Source: CAWJAP01 sp963834365
GTDB lineage: Bacteria; Acidobacteriota; Vicinamibacteria; Vicinamibacterales; Vicinamibacteraceae
Reading direction: 5' to 3'
NCBI GenBank assembly: GCA_963834365.1
Contig: CAWIBS010000007.1
Location: forward strand, 68,700 to 132,699
DNA: 64,000 bases
Shown here: piece by piece, positions 57,253 through 64,000 of the stretch
Layout: each line of letters opens with the position of its first letter
Numbering within the stretch: the stretch's first letter is position 1
Program-made: the position numbers and the translations under genes
The notes under the pieces: generated by a model
Database searches by the model: none
Seen by the model: the letters and a program-made list of their open reading frames with translations, nothing else
Told to the model about the DNA's origin: nothing

Positions 57253-57430
57253 GCCAGTTCGTCGCAATTCGCACGAAAGATCGAGCGCAAGTGGTGCGGC
57301 ATCGTCGAGCGGGCTGTGCTGCGCCCCAATCCGGGGTTTCAGGCGTATCTGACGCAGTTCTGACACAAGACTCGGACCCACTTCGCACGATGCGAATGGA
57401 TGTGCGTCCGCGTTTCTTCGTAGCGGACTC

Positions 57431-58270
57431 CTAGTCAAAAGCAAGCGATGTCGAGAGGTCCCGGTTCGCGTCGATCTGCGTCTTGAGCTCGGCAACCTTC
57501 TGCTCTGTAGTGGCAATCGCATCGGCGCCAGCGATGAAGCGGCGCGGCGGCGGGTCCTGGCGGGCAATCGTGATGAGTGCTCGCGCGAGCTTCGCAGGGT
57601 CGCCGGATTGCCGCCCGTTCTGTGCCTTCCAGAACTCGACCAGCGGCCCTCGGCGCTCGTCGTAGTCCGCGATGGACGGTTCAGCGTAGCTCGTGGATTG
57701 CTCCGTGAGGAGCTCCGTGCGGAAGAACCCAGGGTTGACGACGGTGGTGGTGATGCCGAACGGTGCGACCTCTGCGTGCAGCGACTCCATCCAGCCTTCG
57801 AGGCCGAACTTCGATGCGGCGTAGGCGCTGACGAACTCGAAGCCCGCGGCGAGGCCCGCCGACGAGGAGATGGAAATGATGTGCCCCGCACGCTGCTTGC
57901 GCATCACGGGCAGCACCGCGCGGGTCACGTTCATCGGACCAATGAGGCTCGCGGCCAATTGCCGATCGAACTGCTCAGGCGTCAACTCCTCGAAATAGCC
58001 TGCGTAGAAGCTGGCGGCGTTGTTGACCAGCACATCGATGCGGCCGAATCGGTCGACAGCGGCGCGCACCGCCGCCTCCGCATCGGCGCGGCTCGTGACG
58101 TCCAGCTTGACGGCCAGTAACTCAATCGACGGTCCCAAGGCGTTGGACACCGCGTCGCTGTTTCGGCCCGTGGCCACCACCGCGTGGCCGGCCGCCAGGG
58201 CAGCCCTGGTGAAATCGGCACCCATGCCACGCCCGGCGCCCGTGATGAACCAGATCTTCTTGTTACTCAC
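57431..58270 (-). CDS. Short-chain dehydrogenase/reductase (SDR)
   Basis: A 279-residue NAD(P)-dependent oxidoreductase. Cofactor motif 'WFITGAGRGMGADFTRAALA', 'LAVKLDVTSRADAEAAVRAA', 'DVLVNNAASFYAG', catalytic Ser in 'HIISISSSAGLAAGFEF' and Y-x-x-x-K in 'SAYAASKFGLEGW'. The substrate is unknown. GTG 58270 is the start; the frame remains open for 57 more codons upstream with protein-like sequence. The downstream gap 57253-57430 shows no feature. Confidence 0.88.
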   Translation of the reverse strand: MSNKKIWFITGAGRGMGADFTRAALAAGHAVVATGRNSDAVSNALGPSIELLAVKLDVTSRADAEAAVRAAVDRFGRIDVLVNNAASFYAGYFEELTPEQFDRQLAASLIGPMNVTRAVLPVMRKQRAGHIISISSSAGLAAGFEFVSAYAASKFGLEGWMESLHAEVAPFGITTTVVNPGFFRTELLTEQSTSYAEPSIADYDERRGPLVEFWKAQNGRQSGDPAKLARALITIARQDPPPRRFIAGADAIATTEQKVAELKTQIDANRDLSTSLAFD

Positions 58271-58483
58271 GACATCTCCCTCTTCTAGCCGGGAACTTCT
58301 GAAATGTTCAATGCGGTCGGCGATCCCGCCGATCAGGTAGATCCGATTCGCTGACAGGACGTAGTCGCCGTCGTACAGGCCGTGCTGTTCCGGCGCGTAC
58401 AGTGTGACGGCCGCGCCAGGCTGCTGGCCGGGGTTCGGCTGTCAAGTCGATGTCAGCGGCTATGCCTTTTCGAGTGTACTGAC

Positions 58484-59632
58484 TCATTGGCGCGACAGCG
58501 CAAGCCCCGCAAGTCCGGCGCCGACCACCAACAGCGGCTCCGGCACGCGAAACCGCACGAGCAGAACCAGGCCGGTCAGCGCGATGCAGGCAGTCGGCAG
58601 ATCCGCGATCGCGCCTCGTCCTAGAACGACCACCGCACCGGCGATGGCGCCGCTCGCGGCGGTCGTCGCGCCCGCAGCGAATGCCCGCAGTTGCAGATTG
58701 TCCCTGTGACGGCGGAACCAGGGCGCGGGCACGATTGTGAAGAAATAGACCGGCAAGAAGATCCCGATGGCGGCCACGGTGGCGCCTGCCACACCCGCCA
58801 CGAGGTATCCGATGAACGCCACGGTGATCACGACGGGGCCTGGCGTGATCAGCGCCACGGCAACGGCGTCGAGAAACTGGTGCTCGGTCAGCCATGCCAT
58901 GTCGTGCACCACGCCCTGCTGGAGGAATGGAACGATGGCCAGCCCGCTGCCAAAGACGAAGGAGCCCGCCTTCGTGAAAAACAACAGGATCTGCAGCAGC
59001 ACATGCTGGTCGCCTGAGGCCGTGGAGGCTAGGAGCGCGCGCTCCAGGGCCACGATCAGTGCGGCTGCCGCAACGCCGGCAACAGACAGGGCGACGGCCG
59101 GCCGCGCACCTGGCCATGCGCGCACGAGCAGCACGAGCAGACCGGCAAGGAGAAACAGCGTTGCGAGCTCTGTGCCGGTCCAGGCGGTCGCAACCAGCAT
59201 GACCACGAACACCGTCCACAGGAGGGGATCGCGCTTGTTTGTTCCTCGCGCCAATCGATACGCGGCGACGGCGATGATTGCGATGATGAGCGAGCCGATG
59301 CCGTAGAACACGGATTGCATCCACGGCATCCCACCGTAGGCGACGTACAGTGCGCTCAGGCCGAGGACCATGAGAAACGACGGGAGAATGAACGCCAGGC
59401 CAACGACGGTCGCGCCCACGACGCCGCCCTGGAAGTAACCAATCGCCATGGCCGTCTGGGCGGCGAGCGGACCCGGCATGATCTGCGCAAGCGCGATCGA
59501 CAGGTTGTAGGTGGACTCGTCGATCAGCTTCCGATCCTCGACGAGGTCGCGTCGCATGGAGCCGACTAGCGCCGCCGGGCCGCCGAAACCGAACGATCCG
59601 AGCCTGAAGAAATACCAGACGAGGTCTTTCAT
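58484..59632 (-). CDS. chrA: Chromate transporter ChrA
   Basis: A 382-residue membrane protein with two homologous CHR domains. The first has 'FFRLGSFGFGGPAALVGSMR' and 'ALAQIMPGPLAAQTAMAIGY', the second 'FFTKAGSFVFGSGLAIVPFL' and 'AVALITPGPVVITVAFIGYL'; these PGP motifs define ChrA. It exports chromate (CrO4 2-) driven by the membrane potential. It is divergent from chrB across a 268-bp region with a shared promoter element. Confidence 0.93.
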   Translation of the reverse strand: MKDLVWYFFRLGSFGFGGPAALVGSMRRDLVEDRKLIDESTYNLSIALAQIMPGPLAAQTAMAIGYFQGGVVGATVVGLAFILPSFLMVLGLSALYVAYGGMPWMQSVFYGIGSLIIAIIAVAAYRLARGTNKRDPLLWTVFVVMLVATAWTGTELATLFLLAGLLVLLVRAWPGARPAVALSVAGVAAAALIVALERALLASTASGDQHVLLQILLFFTKAGSFVFGSGLAIVPFLQQGVVHDMAWLTEHQFLDAVAVALITPGPVVITVAFIGYLVAGVAGATVAAIGIFLPVYFFTIVPAPWFRRHRDNLQLRAFAAGATTAASGAIAGAVVVLGRGAIADLPTACIALTGLVLLVRFRVPEPLLVVGAGLAGLALSRQ

Positions 59633-59669
59633 TGAGCCTGGCTCGCCGCCCCCCCGACATGTCTGTCGT

Positions 59670-59828
59670 TCAGCACCACGCGCAGGCGGGCGCCGGCGTC
59701 CGCAGCGCGAAGATAGACCAAAACAGCTGCGGCAATCGGCCGTCGAACGAAGCGAACAGCGTGTCGAAGATTGGCAGCGCTGCCGTCAAGAAAGTGTTCG
59801 AGCCCGCATGCGCGCTGAAGTCGTCCAT
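59670..59828 (-). CDS. Possible 52-residue peptide upstream of chrA
   Basis: A short frame, 'MDDFSAHAGSNTFLTAALPI' then 'FDTLFASFDGRLPQLFWSIF', sits between the chr promoter and chrA on the same strand. The composition is amphipathic and protein-like. It could be a small membrane-associated peptide or the decayed front of a gene. No family match. Confidence 0.3.
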   Translation of the reverse strand: MDDFSAHAGSNTFLTAALPIFDTLFASFDGRLPQLFWSIFALRTPAPACAWC

Positions 59829-59830
59829 GG

Positions 59831-59860
59831 TTGACTGCTGTAACACTGACAGTATACTGT
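59831..59860 (+). promoter_or_regulatory. chrB promoter with 12-bp palindrome on the -10 box
   Basis: TTGACT (59831-59836), 16-bp spacer, TATACT (59853-59858). The perfect palindrome ACAGTATACTGT (59849-59860) covers the -10 box, and looser TGTAAC (59840) and GTTACA (59870) arms flank it. Because the palindrome is symmetric, it offers a -10 box on the minus strand as well, facing chrA. ChrB is known to act as a chromate-responsive repressor, so this is its likely operator. Confidence 0.65.
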
Positions 59861-59900
59861 GAAACAAACGTTACACATTCAATAACACACCAGCTAGCGC

Positions 59901-61004
59901 ATGACACAGCAGGTCCCAGCTGATCGGTTTCCAATCACGCCCGCGGCGCCAAGCCGCCGACGTTGGCTGCTGTTCATCCACCAAATCCCTTCTCACCCCT
60001 CCAACCTCAGAGTCACGACCTGGCGCCGCCTCCAGCAGATCGGCGCGATTCCATTGAAACAGGCGGTGTATGCGCTTCCCGATACGCCCGATGCCCGTGA
60101 GGATTTTGAGTGGCTGAAGACCGAGGTGAAGGCCGCCGGAGGTGATGCGAGCGTGTTCGCGGCCGACCACGTTGATGCATGGGCCGACGATGCGCTCATC
60201 GAGGAGTTCAGGCGAGCACGGCAGGATTTGTACGGGGAACTGAGCCAGGACGTCGAACAGGCCTTGAAGCGTGCGGCGAGCACGCGGCGACCCAAGGGCA
60301 CACGCGCACCGGCGCTCCGTCGCCTCCTCGACATCTTTCGGGAACGGCTCGTCGCGGCCGAGAAGATCGACTTCTTTGGGAGTGCCGGCCGCGATCGTGT
60401 TCTCACCTTGCTTCGCGAACTCGAGGACCGAATCGGAGGCACCGGAAGGCAGCCGGCACCTCATGGACCAGGGGATCACTCCGGACGGAACGCGTCGTTT
60501 CAGGGGCGCGTGTGGATCACGCGGCCTCGCCCGGGCGTCGATCGCATGGCGTCTGCCTGGCTCATTCGTCTCTTCATCGATCGTCAGGCCCAATTCGGCT
60601 TCGCCGCTGATCGCGAGTCCGTCCCGGATCAGGGCGTGCCGTTTGACATGTTCGGGGTGGAGTTCAGCCACCAGGGTGACGCATGCACCTTCGAAACGCT
60701 GTGCTCGGTCTTCGGCATCGCTGGGCCGGCGCTCTCGAGGATCGCTGCGATCGTCCATGACCTGGATCTCAAGGACGGCCGCTTTGGCGCGCCGGAGTGC
60801 AGCACGGTCGGCGCCATGATTGAGGGCCTGCAGCTCGCCTGTCAGAACGACGAGGCGTTGCTCGAGCAGGGCATGACGCTGTTCGACTCGCTCTACCGGT
60901 CGTTCGAACAATCAAGCCGAGCGACCGGACCGAGGGTCGCGGCGAGGCCGAGACGTCCAGCCACTTCCACGAGCAAGGCGCGGCGAGGCAAGAAAGGTCG
61001 GTGA
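59901..61004 (+). CDS. chrB: Chromate resistance protein/regulator ChrB
   Basis: A 367-residue ChrB. The N-terminal half ('WLLFIHQIPSHPSNLRVTTW', 'RRLQQIGAIPLKQAVYALPD') is the winged-helix-like ChrB_N domain. The C-terminal half is the ChrB domain ('VWITRPRPGVDRMASAWLIR', 'FDMFGVEFSHQGDACTFETL'). ChrB senses chromate and controls chr genes. It overlaps the MFS gene by 4 bp (GTGA). The tail is Lys/Arg-rich. Confidence 0.9.
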   Translation: MTQQVPADRFPITPAAPSRRRWLLFIHQIPSHPSNLRVTTWRRLQQIGAIPLKQAVYALPDTPDAREDFEWLKTEVKAAGGDASVFAADHVDAWADDALIEEFRRARQDLYGELSQDVEQALKRAASTRRPKGTRAPALRRLLDIFRERLVAAEKIDFFGSAGRDRVLTLLRELEDRIGGTGRQPAPHGPGDHSGRNASFQGRVWITRPRPGVDRMASAWLIRLFIDRQAQFGFAADRESVPDQGVPFDMFGVEFSHQGDACTFETLCSVFGIAGPALSRIAAIVHDLDLKDGRFGAPECSTVGAMIEGLQLACQNDEALLEQGMTLFDSLYRSFEQSSRATGPRVAARPRRPATSTSKARRGKKGR

Positions 61005-62253
61005 GAGTTCCCGTGAGCACACGCGTCGCAGCTGTCCGTGCTGATGCCCTTGCCGACGCCGCAGACCAGGGGCTCAGCCCGTCCGCCGCGCGCGCCGCGT
61101 TGCTCCGGTTGTGTGCTGCCGGATTCGTCGCGTACTGCAGCTACTCAATCTGCCGCGCTCCACTCCTTCCTCTCTTTGCCCGTGAGCTCGGCGCAGGCCC
61201 CTCCCTCATCGGCTTTGTCATGGGCGCCTCGACGCTGACTGGAGTGCTCCTGAAGCTGCCGGCCGGCGCACTTTCCGATCTGTTCGGACGGCAGCGACTG
61301 CTCGTGGCGGGTGCACTGGTATTTGCGACGTTGCCCTTCAGCTACCTTGCCGTCTCGACGCTCGCGTGGCTCGTCGTTCTCCGGTTCCTTCATGGCAGCG
61401 CGACGGCGATCTTCGGCCCGGTCGCGTCCGCTTGCCTGTCTGACATTGCTCCGGCTGCGCGGCGTGGTGGGTGGCTGAGTACTACTCCACCGCTCAAGGG
61501 GCCGGCCAGGCTATCGGGCCGATCCTGGCTGGATATGCGATCGCTGCTGGTCGTTTCGATCTCGCGTTCGCCGTCTCCGGACTCATCGGTCTCGGCGCAC
61601 CGCTCATTGTCGGCACATGGCGCGGGGTACCGGCTGGAACGTCCACGCGTCCTTCATGGCAGGCATTCAAGCAGGGCGTCAGTGAGGTCGCGAGGGATCG
61701 ACTGGTGCTCATCACCAGCGCCGCCCACGCTGCGCAGTTCGTGCTCAACGGGATGCTCAACGCCTTCTTGCCGTTGTACGGGCGCGAGGTCCTGAACCTC
61801 TCTGGATCAGAGCTCGGCTGGCTGTTCGGGATGCAAACCGTCACCACACTCATGGTGCGACCGGTCATCGGCGTGGTGTCGGATCGGGTCGGACGCCGAG
61901 CGGCCATTGTGACCGGCCTGACAATCTGCAGCCTCGCAGTGTTCTCGCTCTCTCTGACCAACACGCTGACGACGGTTGTCGTGGTGGTCTTGACGTACGC
62001 CGCAGGTGTCGCGATCACGACGGCGGCGACCAGCGCATACATCACCGACATCACACGTCGTGCCCGATACGGCGCCGCCCACGGTGTGTTCGGTACGATC
62101 TACGACATCGGTGATGCGCTTGGTCCAATCGCCGCGGGCGTGCTCGTGGCATGGCTGGGTTTCGCGCGCATGTTCCAGGTCATGGCGGTGGTCGCCATCA
62201 TGATGGCTATCGTGTTCGCGGTCGGCACGGCGAGGCAGCCATCTCGCGCGTGA
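61001..62253 (+). CDS. MFS transporter co-transcribed with chrB (one frameshift)
   Basis: About 417 residues with twelve predicted helices. The major facilitator signature loop is 'PAGALSDLFGRQRLLVAGAL', mirrored in the second half by 'VIGVVSDRVGRRAAIVTGLT'. The frame breaks near 61470, where 'ACLSDIAPAARRG' should join 'EYYSTAQGAGQAIGPILAGY'; both halves are otherwise complete. GTG 61001 overlaps the chrB stop. It may export chromate or a related oxyanion beside ChrA, judged from the operon only. Confidence 0.82.
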
Positions 62254-62306
62254 CACATGCACATCCGGAACGGAACGAGCGCAGGCAATGGCGAAAGAGC
62301 AAATCT

Positions 62307-62963
62307 ATGCACAGACTTGGATTCGCGGCATTGATCGCCGCAGGAACTGTCGTCATGGGACACGCCGAGACGCGAAAGGTAGATTTCAGTCAGGATGCGG
62401 TCGATCAACCGCCGAAGGGTTTTGAGTTCGGCCACACGGCCGGCGTGGGTAAGCCCGGCAGGTGGATCGTTCAGGCCGACGGCGCCAACAAGGTCCTCGC
62501 GCAGGCGGACCCCGACTCGACACGGTCTCGGTTCCCGGTTGCCGTGCTGTCCGATGTGACAGCCGGAGACGTGGATCTCTCGGTCCGGTTCAAGCCGATC
62601 TCGGGACGCGTCGATCAGGCGGCAGGCCTGGTGTGGCGCTATCAGAACCAGGACAACTACTACATCGTTCGCGCGAACGCGCTCGAAGACAACGTCGTGC
62701 TGTACAAGGTCGAAGGCGGTAAGCGCACGGACCTGCCGCTCAAAAACGAGGGCCGGACGTACGGAAAGAAAACCGACGTGCCAGCGAGCCAGTGGAGCAC
62801 GCTGCGGGTCGTCGCGAATGGGCGGCTCTTCGAGGTGTACTTCAACGAGATGAAACTGTACGAAGTGGAAGATGGCACCTTCGCCACACCCGGGAAGGTG
62901 GGCGTGTGGACCAAGGCTGATTCTGTGACGCACTTCGATGATTTGAGCGTTCTGACGAAATGA
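62307..62963 (+). CDS. Secreted DUF1080-like beta-sandwich protein
   Basis: A 218-residue exported protein: signal peptide ('LGFAALIAAGTVVMGHA'), then a concanavalin-like beta-sandwich of the 3-keto-disaccharide hydrolase/DUF1080 kind ('VDLSVRFKPISGRVDQAAGL', 'WRYQNQDNYYIVRANALEDN', 'GRLFEVYFNEMKLYEVEDGT', 'GKVGVWTKADSVTHFDDLSV'). Many such proteins bind rather than cut sugars. It is followed after 3 bp by the ABC substrate-binding lipoprotein gene, so the two are probably co-expressed. Confidence 0.8.
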   Translation: MHRLGFAALIAAGTVVMGHAETRKVDFSQDAVDQPPKGFEFGHTAGVGKPGRWIVQADGANKVLAQADPDSTRSRFPVAVLSDVTAGDVDLSVRFKPISGRVDQAAGLVWRYQNQDNYYIVRANALEDNVVLYKVEGGKRTDLPLKNEGRTYGKKTDVPASQWSTLRVVANGRLFEVYFNEMKLYEVEDGTFATPGKVGVWTKADSVTHFDDLSVLTK

Positions 62964-62966
62964 ACC

Positions 62967-64000
62967 ATGGCTGTTCCCATACAATCGCTCACCGCTCGAG
63001 TCGCCCTCGTCATTGGTGCGGTCGGGTTCGTCGCGTGTCGGTCGCCCGGGCCGCCGCAGCGGGACGCTGGCCGCGCGGTGACCGTCTATGTGTCGACCGA
63101 TCGCGTCTTCTCTGAGCCGATACTGCGGGAATACGAGAAGCGGTCGGGCGTGACGGTCAACGCGGTGTACAACACGGAGGAGACAAAGTCGACCGGCCTG
63201 GCAAACCGCCTCCTCGCAGAGAAGGCGAGGCCGCAGGCCGACGTGTTCTGGTCGAACGAGCCCGTTCGCACGCTCGTGCTGAAGTCTCGCGATGTCCTGG
63301 CACCGTATCGATCGCCGAGTGCGAAGGGCATTCCTGAGGCGCTCATTGATCCCGAAGGCCACTGGACGGGCTTCTCGGCACGCATGCGCGTCATCGCCTA
63401 CAACACGAAGACGGTGACACCGAACGACGCTCCGCAATCCATCTTCGACCTGGCCGATCCGAAGTGGAAAGGCCAGGTCGCGATGGCCGATCCCCGCTTT
63501 GGTTCGACATCGTTTCACGTCGCGGCACTGTATGCCCTCGCCGGTGACGAGAAGATGGACGACTTCTTCCGGCGGCTGAAGGCGAACGGCGTCCGGATTG
63601 TCGACGGCAACTCGGTGGTCCGTGACCTCGTCACTCGGGGCGAGGTCCAGGTCGGCTTGACGGACACCGACGATGTGAACGTCGCGCTGGAAGATGGGCA
63701 GCCGATTGCGATGGTTCTGCCCGACAGGAACGGCCTCGGCGTGCCCGTCATGCCGAACATGGTCTCGCTGATCGCGAATGCCCCGCATCCCGCCGATGCC
63801 CGTCGGCTCATCGACTATCTCCTGTCACCCGATGTGGAGCGCCAGTTGGCACAGTCCGAGGCTATACAGATCCCGTTGCATGCAGGCGTGGCAGGACCGA
63901 AGAACATTCCGGCGATCGACACGTTCAAGCCAATGACGCTCGACTATGCGAAAGCGGCGACCCGCGTCGAGGACGTGACGCATCGCCTCGCGACGATTCT
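62967..64000 (+). CDS. ABC transporter substrate-binding lipoprotein, Fe(III)-type (partial)
   Basis: The gene runs off the right edge after 344 codons. A lipobox cysteine ('VALVIGAVGFVACRS') is followed by a periplasmic-binding-protein fold of the FbpA/AfuA cluster: 'VTVYVSTDRVFSEPILREYE', 'TKSTGLANRLLAEKARPQAD', 'FWSNEP', 'RMRVIAYNTKTV', 'WKGQVAMADPRFGSTSFHVA', 'DYLLSPDVERQLAQSEAIQI'. The family carries ferric iron, or phosphonate-like ligands, to an ABC permease, which may lie just beyond the window. Confidence 0.87.
   Translation, partial: MAVPIQSLTARVALVIGAVGFVACRSPGPPQRDAGRAVTVYVSTDRVFSEPILREYEKRSGVTVNAVYNTEETKSTGLANRLLAEKARPQADVFWSNEPVRTLVLKSRDVLAPYRSPSAKGIPEALIDPEGHWTGFSARMRVIAYNTKTVTPNDAPQSIFDLADPKWKGQVAMADPRFGSTSFHVAALYALAGDEKMDDFFRRLKANGVRIVDGNSVVRDLVTRGEVQVGLTDTDDVNVALEDGQPIAMVLPDRNGLGVPVMPNMVSLIANAPHPADARRLIDYLLSPDVERQLAQSEAIQIPLHAGVAGPKNIPAIDTFKPMTLDYAKAATRVEDVTHRLATI

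Noticed and set aside
62100..63788. Minus-strand frame opposite the DUF1080-like and substrate-binding genes
   Set aside because: Shadow of two well-supported plus-strand genes.

Overview
The window is about 64 kb of high-GC bacterial chromosome. I infer a member of the Acidobacteriota, probably Vicinamibacteria. The grounds are the gene families (MacB/ADOP-type permeases, a large propeller/HEAT/cytochrome protein, a DUF6496 protein, a winged-helix-like domain fused to a beta-propeller) and the many intergenic palindromic repeats of the form 'GCCGGGCTTCAGCCCGGC' and 'CTGAAGCCGGACACTAC'. This placement is recognition by family resemblance, not a search. I see no rRNA, tRNA, intact insertion sequence, prophage or CRISPR array.

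Layout. 1-388 is the end of an ABC permease. 627-10081 is a co-directional envelope metal/redox block: a TonB-dependent receptor, a giant periplasmic propeller-HEAT-cytochrome c protein, a membrane-anchored cytochrome c, a CopA-type multicopper oxidase, a CopB-type outer-membrane protein and a small His-rich periplasmic protein. 10309-14774 holds an AAC(3)-like acyltransferase, a secreted protein of unknown function and a split LigD (ligase gene followed by polymerase gene). 14882-20784, mostly on the minus strand, holds a SugE/Gdx transporter, a receiver protein, a potassium channel, a methyltransferase and a PadR regulator with its membrane partner. 21519-24320 is a glutaredoxin-DUF2892 protein overlapping glgB. 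24690-27939 is a siderophore-receptor/PKHD-hydroxylase operon behind a strong promoter with an embedded operator. 28067-34594 holds an EVE-domain protein, an M1 peptidase, a membrane protein, a sodium:solute symporter and a membrane-bound winged-helix regulator.

34696-42080 (minus strand) holds a flavin monooxygenase-like gene with a small barrel protein, a LuxR/TPR regulator, an FAD oxidoreductase and a two-component pair. 42930-46529 holds a sulfatase, a methyltransferase and a secreted protein. 46530-53380 mixes genes with debris of decayed genes. 53624-58270 holds an amidohydrolase divergent from a propeller protein, then an SDR. 58484-62253 is a chromate-resistance locus (chrA divergent from chrB-MFS). 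The window closes with a secreted DUF1080-like protein and the start of an iron-type ABC substrate-binding lipoprotein.

The main caution is frameshifts. About fourteen genes are broken by single-base indels while their protein sequence stays conserved on both sides. Most events are +1 insertions and they are densest between 21.5 and 29.6 kb. I read these as residual assembly error rather than pseudogenes, so broken genes are reported as single features spanning the whole reconstructed gene.
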